A stretch of 53,712 bases of DNA from Acidobacteriota bacterium (GTDB lineage Bacteria; Acidobacteriota; Vicinamibacteria; Vicinamibacterales; UBA2999), in NCBI GenBank assembly GCA_016213695.1, contig JACQZV010000123.1:1-53712 (forward strand). Reading direction: 5' to 3'. Shown one piece after another: positions 17,399 to 24,699 of the stretch. Under the pieces are notes generated by a model that was not told the DNA's origin, did no database searches, and saw nothing but the letters and a program-made list of their open reading frames with translations. The first letter of the stretch is position 1, and each line of letters opens with the position of its first letter. A program made the translations under genes and the position numbers.

Positions 17399-18097
17399 TC
17401 AGCGTCCCAGGACGAGCAAGTATTGGTACGGCAGTGTCTGGCGGGCGGCCACGCGCAGGCCCGCCGCCTGGGCATCGCGTTCGACGGCCGCGCTGTCCAC
17501 GCGCACGCCTTCGACGGGCGCCGGCCCCGGACCGCCGTCGCCCGGCTTGTAGTTCACGATTCCGATGCGCCCATTCTGCTTGAGCGCGGCGGCGAGGTTG
17601 CGAAGGAACGCCACGCGGTTTTCAACTTCGGGATAGACGTCGACGACGAGCACCGCGTCGAGCGACCGTAGCGGCAGGTTCGGCGTGCTGTCGGACCCGA
17701 GCCGCGTCTGGACGTTTCGCAGCCCCTCGCGCGCGACCCGGCGCCGGATGGCCTCGAGCATCTGGCGCTGGACGTCCTGCGCGATCACGACGCCGTTCGG
17801 CCCGACACGGCGGGCGAGCCGGATGGTGAACCAGCCCGCGCCGGCGCCGATGTCGGCCACCGACGCGCCGTCGGCAATGCCGAGCGCGTCCATGATGTCG
17901 TCGGGCTTCTGCCACGTGGCACGGTCGGGTCCTTCGAGCAGGCCGAGGTCCTGCGGGGGAAACAGCCGGCCGTGCCGTTCGCCTGCGGGTACCTGTGCCG
18001 GCAGGCCGGCTACAACGCCGGCCGGGACGACGGCCAGTACAACGATCGCGGCACACGCGGAGAGGCAGGCTTTCCCACCGGCGTGACGGCCGATCAT
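17399..18097 (-). CDS. Exported SAM-dependent methyltransferase
   Basis: Class I methyltransferase fold with SAM motif I ADIGAGAGWFTIRLA and downstream LDAVLVVDVYPEV and NGRIGIVNYKPGD. What is unusual is an N-terminal hydrophobic stretch (CLSACAAIVVLAVVPAGVVAGLPAQ) that looks like a signal peptide or anchor, although SAM is cytoplasmic. 232 residues. The ATG overlaps the aspA stop (ATGA), so it is the second gene of that operon. Substrate unknown. Confidence 0.82.
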   Translation of the reverse strand: MIGRHAGGKACLSACAAIVVLAVVPAGVVAGLPAQVPAGERHGRLFPPQDLGLLEGPDRATWQKPDDIMDALGIADGASVADIGAGAGWFTIRLARRVGPNGVVIAQDVQRQMLEAIRRRVAREGLRNVQTRLGSDSTPNLPLRSLDAVLVVDVYPEVENRVAFLRNLAAALKQNGRIGIVNYKPGDGGPGPAPVEGVRVDSAAVERDAQAAGLRVAARQTLPYQYLLVLGR

Positions 18098-19500
18098 CGT
18101 TTCACCTCACCGACGACGCCCGGCCGCGTCATGTTCTCCACCGACAGGACGCGGGCGAGCTGCGCAGCGTCCATCAGGCCGCGTGCGAGGACGATCTCAC
18201 GGATCGATTGTCCGGTGCTGATCGACTCCTTCGCAATCTCCGCGGTGGTGGCGTACCCGAGATGCGGGCTCAAGGCGGTGGCCGTGGCGGTGCTGCGGTC
18301 GAGCAGCTCGCGGCACCGCGCGGCATCCGCCTCGATGCCGTCAACGCATCGGAGCCGCAGCGCGGTCATCGCCTCGCGCAGGATGGTCGACGCGTGGAGC
18401 GCGTTCCAGGCGATGACCGGCATCATCACGTTGAGCTCGAGCTGGCCCGCTTCCGCCGCCACCGCGATGGTGACGTCGCACCCCATCACCTGGTAGCACA
18501 CCTGGTTGACCATCTCCGGGATCGACGGGTTCACCTTGCCCGGCATGATGGACGATCCGGGCTGCACCGCGGGCAGCGTCACCTCGCCGATGCCCGCGCG
18601 CGGGCCCATACTCAGCAGCCGCAGGTCGCTGGCGATCTTGCCCAGCTCGACCGAGAGTCTCCGCATGGCGCCCGAGTACGCAACGACGTCGCCCATGCTC
18701 TGCGTCACACGGAAGCGGTTGGCCGCAGGCGTGAGCGGCAGGCCCGTGGAGCGGCTCAAGTGGTCAACGGCGAGCGACGCGTAATCCTCCCCTGCGTTGA
18801 GGCCGGTGCCGACGGCGGTCGCGCCCAGATTGAGCTCGTGGAGTCCCTTCGCCGCATGGTCCACGTCGTCGGCGGCGTGCGAGAGACAGCCCGCATACCC
18901 GGCGAATTCCTGTCCGAGGGTCATCGGCACGGCGTCCTGCAGGTGCGTCCGGCCCACTTTCAGCACCGCGTCGAACTGCCGCGCCTTGGCGGCGCACGAG
19001 GCCGACAACGCGCGGGCCGACGCGACGAGCGGGCCATGGGCCATCAGCAGCGCGAGCCGCGTGGCGGTGGGGAACACGTCGTTGGTCGACTGTCCCATGT
19101 TGACGTGGTCGTTGGGATGCACGAGGCGGTACTCGCCGCGCGCGCCGCCGAGCAGCTCCGCCGCCCGGTTGGCGAGCACTTCGTTTGTGTTCATGTTGTG
19201 CGACGTACCGGCTCCCGCCTGGTAGACGTCGACAACGAAGTGGTCGCGGAGCGCGCCGCCGAGGACCTCGTCGGCGGCGCGGACGACGGCCTCGCCGACG
19301 GTCTGGTCCAGTCGATTGAGCGACAGGTTCGCCTGCGCGGCGGCCTTCTTGATGAGCACCGTGGCCGTCACGAGTGCGGCCGGCGCGCGCAGCCCGCTGA
19401 TCGGGAAATTGGCCGCGGCCCGGGCGGTCTGAATGCCGTAGTAGGCGTCAGCGGGGACGGCGAACTCGCCGAGAGGATCGCGCTCCGTTCTGAATTGCAT
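18094..19500 (-). CDS. aspA: Aspartate ammonia-lyase
   Basis: Deaminates aspartate to fumarate. 468 residues of the fumarase/aspartase superfamily. The N-terminus RTERDPLGEFAVPADAYYGIQT and the region AGAGTSHNMNTNEVLANRA are aspartase-like. The signature loop GSSIMPGKVNPSIPEMVNQV is followed by CYQVMG, again aspartase rather than class II fumarase. Context agrees: the divergent neighbour is a class I fumarase, which would use the fumarate. A class II fumarase activity cannot be wholly excluded. The ATG is at 19500, about 18 bases from its -10. Confidence 0.88.
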   Translation of the reverse strand: MQFRTERDPLGEFAVPADAYYGIQTARAAANFPISGLRAPAALVTATVLIKKAAAQANLSLNRLDQTVGEAVVRAADEVLGGALRDHFVVDVYQAGAGTSHNMNTNEVLANRAAELLGGARGEYRLVHPNDHVNMGQSTNDVFPTATRLALLMAHGPLVASARALSASCAAKARQFDAVLKVGRTHLQDAVPMTLGQEFAGYAGCLSHAADDVDHAAKGLHELNLGATAVGTGLNAGEDYASLAVDHLSRSTGLPLTPAANRFRVTQSMGDVVAYSGAMRRLSVELGKIASDLRLLSMGPRAGIGEVTLPAVQPGSSIMPGKVNPSIPEMVNQVCYQVMGCDVTIAVAAEAGQLELNVMMPVIAWNALHASTILREAMTALRLRCVDGIEADAARCRELLDRSTATATALSPHLGYATTAEIAKESISTGQSIREIVLARGLMDAAQLARVLSVENMTRPGVVGEVKR

Positions 19501-19518
19501 TGGAGGCGTACCCCGTAA

Positions 19519-19526
19519 ATTATACT
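19519..19526. promoter_or_regulatory. Overlapping divergent -10 elements of aspA and fumarase
   Basis: The octamer ATTATACT carries TATAAT on the minus strand (19524-19519, toward aspA) and TATACT on the plus strand (19521-19526, toward fumarase). The plus -10 is 6 bases from the fumarase ATG at 19533. Only 32 bases separate the two start codons, so the two RNA polymerase sites should exclude each other. Confidence 0.6.
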
Positions 19527-19532
19527 GCTCGG

Positions 19533-21059
19533 ATGGCTTCGTCCTTTCGCGACAGCGTGCTCACGCTCATTGTCCGCACCTCGACCGATCTGCCGCCGGA
19601 CGTCCGTGCGGCCATGACAGCGGCGAAGGCCGCCGAAACGCCCGGGACCCAGTCGGCGCAGGCGCTGTCGATCATCGCGCAGAACATCGATCAGGCCGCC
19701 GAGTGCGAAGGCGCCATCTGCCAGGACACCGGCATGCCGACCTTCGAGGTGAAAGCGCCGGTCGGCGCCAACCAGATCGTGATGAAGCAGGAGATTCGCG
19801 ACGCGGTCGCCGAAGCGACCAGGCGCGGAAAGCTGCGTCCGAACTCCGTCGATTCCATCACCGGCGACAATTCCGGCACCAACCTCGGGCCCGGCACGCC
19901 GATCGTGCACATCGAGCAGTGGGAGCACGACGATATCGAAGTGAAATTGATCCTCAAGGGCGGCGGGTGCGAGAACATGAACGCCCAGTACTCGCTGCCG
20001 GCGGATCTCGCGGGGCTGGGGCGCGCCGACCGCACGCTCGAAGGCGTGCGCGCGTGCATCCTGCACGCGGTGTGGCAGGCACAGGGGAAGGGATGCGCGC
20101 CGGGCGCGGTCGGAGTGTGCGTCGGCGGCGACCGTACCTCCGGCTACGTGCACGCGAAGGAGCAGCTGTTCCGCACGCTCGACGACGTCAATCCCGACCC
20201 GCGCCTCGCGCAGCTCGAAGCCTCGATCATGGGCGAGGTCAACAGGCTGGGGATCGGCGCGATGGGCTTCGGCGGCCGGACGTCACTGATCGGCTGCAAG
20301 ATCGGCGCGCTGAACCGTCTGCCCGCCAGCTTCTTCGTGTCGGTGGCGTACGACTGCTGGGCGTTCCGTCGCCTTGGCGTCGTGCTCGACGGGGGCACCT
20401 CGGCCATCAAGCGATGGCTCTATCGCGATCCGGCCACTCCGGTGGCCGCCATGGCCGACCAGGCCGGCTTTCAGCGCACCGGGCGCGAGGTCGCGCTGCG
20501 GACGCCGCTGACGGAGGCACAGGTGCGCGCGTTGCACGTCGGCGACGTGGTCCTCGTGTCGGGCCGCGTGTACACGGGCCGCGACGCGGTGCATGCGTAC
20601 CTGATGAAGCACGAGCCGCCCGTCGACCTGCGCGGGTCGGTGCTGTATCACTGCGGGCCTGTCGTGGCCAGACAGGGTGAGGGATGGACCGTGACGGCGG
20701 CCGGACCGACGACCAGTATTCGCGAGGAGCCCTACCAGGCCGACATCATCCGCCGCTACGGCGTGCGCGCGGTGGTCGGCAAGGGCGGGATGGGCGCCAA
20801 GACGCTCGCCGCGCTGAGGGACGCAGGCGCCGTGTATCTCAACGCCATCGGGGGAGCGGCGCAGTTCTACGCGCGAGCCATCGACCGCGTTGAGGGTGTA
20901 TCGCTGATGGAGTTCGGGACGCCCGAGGCGATGTGGCATCTGCACGTGACCGACTTCCCGGTCATCGTGACGATGGACGCGCACGGACGCAGCCTGCATA
21001 CCGATATCGAGCAGGCGTCCGCCGCGGAATTGGCGGCGCTTGGCGCCGCGCGCGCGTAA
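19533..21059 (+). CDS. Fumarate hydratase class I (iron-sulfur)
   Basis: Fe-S hydro-lyase converting fumarate to malate. 508 residues, the single-chain form with alpha and beta domains fused (FumA/FumB type). Candidate cluster cysteines are in AICQDTGMP, KGGGCENMN and the IGCKIGAL region. The beta part includes GGMGAKTLAALRDAGAVYLNAIGGAAQ. The track start at 19500 is an upstream TTG-type extension. ATG 19533 matches the conserved start and lies 6 bases from a -10, so it is likely leaderless. Paired with aspA. The related L-tartrate dehydratase is less likely given the context. Confidence 0.92.
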   Translation: MASSFRDSVLTLIVRTSTDLPPDVRAAMTAAKAAETPGTQSAQALSIIAQNIDQAAECEGAICQDTGMPTFEVKAPVGANQIVMKQEIRDAVAEATRRGKLRPNSVDSITGDNSGTNLGPGTPIVHIEQWEHDDIEVKLILKGGGCENMNAQYSLPADLAGLGRADRTLEGVRACILHAVWQAQGKGCAPGAVGVCVGGDRTSGYVHAKEQLFRTLDDVNPDPRLAQLEASIMGEVNRLGIGAMGFGGRTSLIGCKIGALNRLPASFFVSVAYDCWAFRRLGVVLDGGTSAIKRWLYRDPATPVAAMADQAGFQRTGREVALRTPLTEAQVRALHVGDVVLVSGRVYTGRDAVHAYLMKHEPPVDLRGSVLYHCGPVVARQGEGWTVTAAGPTTSIREEPYQADIIRRYGVRAVVGKGGMGAKTLAALRDAGAVYLNAIGGAAQFYARAIDRVEGVSLMEFGTPEAMWHLHVTDFPVIVTMDAHGRSLHTDIEQASAAELAALGAARA

Positions 21060-21061
21060 CA

Positions 21062-21079
21062 AGGCCGCGCGCACGGCCT
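21062..21079 (+). terminator. Short GC hairpin after fumarase
   Basis: AGGCCG and CGGCCT with a CGCGCA loop lie a few bases after the fumarase stop. There is no U-tract, so it is only a weak terminator candidate. Confidence 0.25.
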
Positions 21080-21119
21080 AAGATACGGTATGTCAACGAG
21101 TTAGGACGGGCCCCCGTGC

Positions 21120-21149
21120 TTGCCCGGGAGCGACGGCGGAGCATATAAT
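21120..21149 (+). promoter_or_regulatory. Promoter of erpA
   Basis: TTGCCC at 21120-21125 and TATAAT at 21144-21149 with an 18-base spacer form a good sigma-70-type promoter. The transcript would have a leader of about 18 bases containing AGGAG (21158-21162) before the erpA ATG. Confidence 0.65.
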
Positions 21150-21173
21150 CGAGCCACAGGAGCTTCAGAGACG

Positions 21174-21497
21174 ATGATCAATGTGTCCCCGACAGCGGCG
21201 TCGAAGATTAGCGAACTGCTTACCGAAGAGGGCAAGACGGGCAGCGGCCTGCGGGTGTTCGTGCAGGGCGGCGGCTGCTCGGGGTTCCAGTACGGCCTGA
21301 TGATCGAGGAAGGCGGCGGCGATCTGGACCAGGTGTTCGAGTCGAACGGCGTCAAGCTGTACGTCGACCCGGTCAGCGTCAGCTACCTCAAGGGCGCCGA
21401 GGTCGATTTCGTCGAGACCGTCACCGGCGGCGGATTCACCATCAAGAACCCGAACGCCGTGTCGACGTGCGGCTGCGGCCAGTCGTTCAACGTCTAG
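21174..21497 (+). CDS. erpA: A-type iron-sulfur carrier/insertion protein
   Basis: Fe-S cluster carrier of the IscA/SufA/ErpA family. 107 residues with the three cluster cysteines in GGGCSGFQYG and STCGCGQSF at the C-terminus. The track start at 21120 precedes the promoter. ATG 21174 is chosen for AGGAG 11 bases upstream and the family-typical start INVSPTAASKISELL. It may supply Fe-S clusters to targets such as the adjacent class I fumarase (inference). ErpA is the likeliest family member but IscA cannot be excluded. Confidence 0.9.
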   Translation: MINVSPTAASKISELLTEEGKTGSGLRVFVQGGGCSGFQYGLMIEEGGGDLDQVFESNGVKLYVDPVSVSYLKGAEVDFVETVTGGGFTIKNPNAVSTCGCGQSFNV

Positions 21498-21537
21498 GCA
21501 GCCAGCGGTCACAGGGCTTTTCTCCGTTTGACCTGAC

Positions 21538-22518
21538 GTGACCACGACCCTTTCGGAACTGACCCGTCTGAAGCCGACGGGCGGCAAGCGGTCGAGCAAA
21601 CGGGAGCAGATCGTCAACGTCTTCCTGCGCCAGGAAGGGCACCTCAGCGCCGACGATCTGGTCGATCTGATCCGCCGCGAGGATCAGCGCATCAGCCGCG
21701 CCACCGTCTACCGCACGCTGCAGTGGATGGTGGACGCCGGTATCGCGCGCAAGGTCGACTTCGGCGAGGGCCGCTTCCGGTTCGAGCACTCCTACCGGCA
21801 GCCGCGGCACTTCCACCTGATCTGCAAGACGTGCCACCGGTCGTTCGAATTTCTCAGCTCCGACATCGAAGCGCTCGTTGAGGAAGTCGCATCCGCCCGC
21901 AGCTTTTCCGCGTCGCAGAGCGTCGTCCAGATCTACGGCACGTGTGAGGAGTGCCGGACCGGCCGGCAGCCGAGCGCGGTCGACGGACACAAGGACCTGC
22001 TGTTTGCCCGCGACGCCCTGCGCATCGCGATCGCCACCGAGCGCAGCGGGCTCGAGTTCTACGGCCGCGCGGCCCGGATTACGCGCGATCCCCGCGGCCG
22101 GAAGGTCTTCGAGGATCTCGCGAAGGAAGAGAAAGAACACCTGAGCAAGCTCACCGCGCGGTACAACGAGCTGCTCCAGCGCGATCCGCAGCTCGAGTCG
22201 CGGCCCACGTTTCTCTTCTTCAAGGGCGCGGCGCACGGCCTGTTCGCGGAGGGCGCCGATCGCCTGGCGCGCGGGGTCAACGACCAGCAGGCGCTGCTCA
22301 TCGGCATCCGCTGCGAGCGCGGGTCGCACCGGTTCTTCAAGAAGTACGGCGAGCGCTTCGAGGATTCCGAAGGCAAGCAGATCTTTCTCGAGTTCGCCGA
22401 CGAGGAGCGCCAGCACCTCGAGCTCCTGATCCGGGAGTACCGCGCCCTCGTCAAGCGGCAGGGCCACCGGCGGCGCCCGGGCCGGCCCGGCTCATCGGCG
22501 GCGCGCGCCGCGCGGTGA
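21538..22518 (+). CDS. Fur-family regulator fused to rubrerythrin-like diiron domain
   Basis: The N-terminal half (residues 1-145) is a Fur-family repressor: a winged helix with RISRATVYRTLQWMVDAGIARKV, then HFHLICKTC (C96, C99) and TCEEC (C136, C139) forming the structural zinc site. The C-terminal half (about 150-305) is a four-helix ferritin-like domain with two matching metal-ligand pairs: E168 with E198-x2-H201, and E260 with E290-x2-H293, both pairs 30 residues apart, as in rubrerythrin. No rubredoxin domain is present. The tail is basic. It starts at GTG 21538, 40 bases after erpA, and overlaps the next gene by GTGA. Predicted iron- or peroxide-responsive DNA-binding protein carrying its own diiron sensor or enzyme. 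Confidence 0.88.
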   Translation: MTTTLSELTRLKPTGGKRSSKREQIVNVFLRQEGHLSADDLVDLIRREDQRISRATVYRTLQWMVDAGIARKVDFGEGRFRFEHSYRQPRHFHLICKTCHRSFEFLSSDIEALVEEVASARSFSASQSVVQIYGTCEECRTGRQPSAVDGHKDLLFARDALRIAIATERSGLEFYGRAARITRDPRGRKVFEDLAKEEKEHLSKLTARYNELLQRDPQLESRPTFLFFKGAAHGLFAEGADRLARGVNDQQALLIGIRCERGSHRFFKKYGERFEDSEGKQIFLEFADEERQHLELLIREYRALVKRQGHRRRPGRPGSSAARAAR

Positions 22519-23360
22519 TCCCTCGACGGGCTCGGGCCCGCGTCGATCTCCACCTCCATACCACGGCGTCAGACGGCCGGTGCACGCCGCGCGAGCTCGT
22601 CGATCGCGTGTCGGACGCGGCGCTCACCGTGATGGCCGTGACCGACCACGACACGACCGCCGCGGTGGCCGATGTGCAGGCGCGTGCGCGCAGTCACGGC
22701 ATCGAGGCGATCAGCGGGATCGAAATCACGGCCGTCGAGGACGGCCGCGACATCCACGTCCTCGGCTACTTCATCGATCCGCTGCACGAGGCGCTTCAGA
22801 CCTTCCTGGCTGTGCAGCGGCAGGCGCGCCTGACGCGGATCGAGGCGATCGGCGTGCGGCTGGCCGAGCTCGGCATGCGGGTGGACGTGCGGCCGCTCGT
22901 CGAAGCGGCCACCGCGCAGCGCGGACGTTCGGTCGGGCGGCCGCTCGTCGCGCGCGCGCTGGTGGAGGCGGGCTACGTCGCCGACACGAGGGAGGCCTTC
23001 GACCGGTGGCTCGGCCGCGGCTGTCCCGCGTTTGTCGCGCGCGCCGGCGCTACCCCCGAGGTGGTCATCGGCGTCATTCACGAGGCGGGTGGCATCGCGT
23101 CGATCGCGCATCCAGGCAAGGCAGACCTTGCCGCGCGGATCCCGTCGCTGGCTGCCGCCGGACTGGACGCCGTGGAGGTGTTTCATCCCGACCACGACGA
23201 TTCCCTGGTCGCGCTGTACCTGCAGATCGCGCGCGACCTTCGGCTGTGCACGAGCGGCGGGTCCGATTTTCACGGCGATCCCGCCCACGGCCGGTCGCCC
23301 GGGTCGGTGACGCTTCCGCCGGAGGAATGGGATCGGTTGCGGGCGCATGGCCACCGGTGA
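22515..23360 (+). CDS. PHP-domain phosphoesterase (TrpH/RNase AM-like)
   Basis: Metal-dependent phosphoesterase of the PHP superfamily, similar to TrpH/YciV nucleoside 3',5'-bisphosphate phosphatases, also described as 5'-3' exonucleases. Metal-binding motifs are all present: DLHLHTTASDGRCTP, VTDHDTT, GIEIT, FHPDHDD and GGSDFHGD. The track ORF starts far upstream in another gene. GTG 22515 overlaps the preceding stop (GTGA) and directly precedes the conserved domain, giving 281 residues. Its 3' end overlaps the ABC-like gene by 14 bases. Confidence 0.9.
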   Translation: MIPRRARARVDLHLHTTASDGRCTPRELVDRVSDAALTVMAVTDHDTTAAVADVQARARSHGIEAISGIEITAVEDGRDIHVLGYFIDPLHEALQTFLAVQRQARLTRIEAIGVRLAELGMRVDVRPLVEAATAQRGRSVGRPLVARALVEAGYVADTREAFDRWLGRGCPAFVARAGATPEVVIGVIHEAGGIASIAHPGKADLAARIPSLAAAGLDAVEVFHPDHDDSLVALYLQIARDLRLCTSGGSDFHGDPAHGRSPGSVTLPPEEWDRLRAHGHR

Positions 23361-24072
23361 GCCGGTCATCGATCTGCGCGGTGTCGTCAAACACTACGGC
23401 GGCCTTCGCCCCCTGCGCATCGAGCGGCTCGTGCTGCGGCAGGGTGAGACTGTCGCCCTCCTCGGGTTCGACCAGACGGCTGCCGAGGCGCTCGTGAACC
23501 TGGTGACCGCGGCGACGCTGCCCGATGAGGGCGACGTCGATATTTTTGGCGCGCCGACCAGCCGGATCGGCGATGCGGATGGCTGGTTCAGATCGCTCGA
23601 CCGTTTCGGGATTATCGGCTCACGCGCCGTGCTCATTGATGAGCTGACGGTGGAGCAGAACCTGGCGCTGCCGTTTTCGTTCGCGCTGGACGACATACCG
23701 CCCGACGTACGGCGGCAGGTCGATACGCTCGCCGACGAAGTCGGAATCCTCTCCGGCACGCGGCAGACGCCGATGGCCGCCGCCGACCCGATGATGCGAA
23801 TCCGGGTGCGGCTTGCCAAGGCGCTGGCGCTCGATCCGCGTGTCCTGCTCGCCGAGCACCCCTCCGCCGCCGTCCCGGCCGCGGACGCCGCCCGGCTGGC
23901 CGCCGATCTGAAGGCCGTGGCGCGGCAGCGCGACCTGGCGATGCTCGTCCTGACGGCGGATCCCGCGTTTGCCGCGGCCGCCTGCGACCGCGTGCTGATG
24001 GTTCGTCCTGCCACGGGGGCCCTGGCACCCACCGCGGCGTGGCGACGCTGGTTCGAGCGACACGACGCCTGA
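23347..24072 (+). CDS. Degenerate ABC-type ATPase homologue
   Basis: 241 residues with the overall order of an ABC ATP-binding subunit (VIDLRGVVKHYGG start, LTVEQNLALPFSF, ALALDPRVLLAE, TADPAFAAAACDRVLMV end), closest in feel to MlaF/LolD proteins. The catalytic motifs are ruined: Walker A reads LLGFDQTAAEAL without the GxGKS lysine, the LSGGQ signature is replaced by AAADPMMRI, and Walker B DEP has become AEHP. It is an intact ORF, ATG 23347 overlapping the PHP gene, so this looks like a conserved pseudo-ATPase rather than a decayed gene. No permease is adjacent. Function unknown. Confidence 0.78.
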   Translation: MATGEPVIDLRGVVKHYGGLRPLRIERLVLRQGETVALLGFDQTAAEALVNLVTAATLPDEGDVDIFGAPTSRIGDADGWFRSLDRFGIIGSRAVLIDELTVEQNLALPFSFALDDIPPDVRRQVDTLADEVGILSGTRQTPMAAADPMMRIRVRLAKALALDPRVLLAEHPSAAVPAADAARLAADLKAVARQRDLAMLVLTADPAFAAAACDRVLMVRPATGALAPTAAWRRWFERHDA

Positions 24073-24266
24073 GGGACATCGGTCGGCTCAGCGCGTCAGT
24101 GTGGGGGATTGGGGAAAGCGGCCGTACACACCAGAGCGCGGCAGCGCGACGATACACGCAACATTGGGGAAACTGCGGCGGAGCGTGCCGCCCTGCGCGG
24201 GGCAGGGTGGCGGCATGGCAGCGACGCGTCTTCTCCCGGCCCCTCGAGGGGCCGGGCTGGATGAGG
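24073..24266. other. Intergenic region without a gene
   Basis: About 190 bases between the ABC-like gene and the 3' end of the cold-shock gene. No credible ORF is seen. It contains two similar short segments, ATTGGGGAAAGC and ATTGGGGAAACT (near 24110 and 24165), and the palindromic hairpin reported separately. Confidence 0.5.
24235..24256. terminator. 22-base perfect palindrome downstream of cold-shock gene
   Basis: The arm CCCGGCCCCTC is followed directly by its exact reverse complement. It lies 10 bases beyond the stop codon of the cold-shock gene, so a terminator or mRNA-stabilising hairpin is likely. There is no U-run. Confidence 0.45.
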
Positions 24267-24473
24267 TCAGCTTTCGATCAGGCGAACATCTCCTGCGCGG
24301 GGTCCCTTCGTGGATTCCTCCGACTGGAAGTCCACCCGCTGCCCTTCCCGAAGCAGCTCAAATACCGCGCCGCGTACTGCACTGCGGTGGAAGAAATGCT
24401 CGATGCCGCCTTCATCGCGAATGAAGCCGAATCCCTTGTCGATGAGCAGGCGTGCGATAGTCCCGGTTGGCAT
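24267..24473 (-). CDS. Cold-shock domain protein (CspA family)
   Basis: Small single-stranded nucleic acid-binding protein, 68 residues, one cold-shock domain. RNP1 is KGFGFIRD and RNP2 is EHFFHRSAV (canonical VFVHxSA). Start supported by GGAGGA 8 bases upstream of ATG 24473. A long intergenic stretch (24474-24699) lies upstream, as is usual for csp genes. RNA chaperone role is inferred from the family. Confidence 0.92.
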   Translation of the reverse strand: MPTGTIARLLIDKGFGFIRDEGGIEHFFHRSAVRGAVFELLREGQRVDFQSEESTKGPRAGDVRLIES

Positions 24474-24699
24474 AGCCGTGTCCTCCGATGCGCGTCAGCC
24501 TGGGGAAAATCCCAGGCGCTCCATGAACCGCTGGTGAGCGAAGAATGAAGCCACCACAAGAAGCAGGCGGTCCAGTGCGCACCGGCGCCCTGAAGCGCGG
24601 CCAGTGTAGGAACTCCGGACATGGAAGTCAAGGAGTGCCAGAACTCCTTGCATATGTGCAAATTGCGCCCGTCGAACGATCCCGTTACGATTCTGCACA
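24474..24699. other. Intergenic region between cold-shock gene and mocA-like gene
   Basis: About 226 bases without a gene. It should carry the cold-shock promoter and 5' UTR. Two adjoining inverted repeats are visible: AAGGAGT/ACTCCTT (24630-24636 and 24643-24649) and TTGCA/TGCAA around TATG (24648-24661). They share two bases, so they could form alternative hairpins or operator sites. Confidence 0.5.
24686..24691 (+). promoter_or_regulatory. Candidate -10 element of mocA-like gene
   Basis: TACGAT is followed by 8 bases (TCTGCACA) and the ATG at 24700. No Shine-Dalgarno is present, so the mRNA is probably leaderless or nearly so. Confidence 0.4.

Noticed and set aside
16738-17400. TPP or biotin-type riboswitch upstream of bioY-thiD
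   Set aside because: Only 38 bases separate bioY from the preceding gene, with no conserved riboswitch core visible.
17995-19518. 507-residue plus-strand ORF antisense to aspA
   Set aside because: Shadow of the aspartase gene, no recognisable domain.
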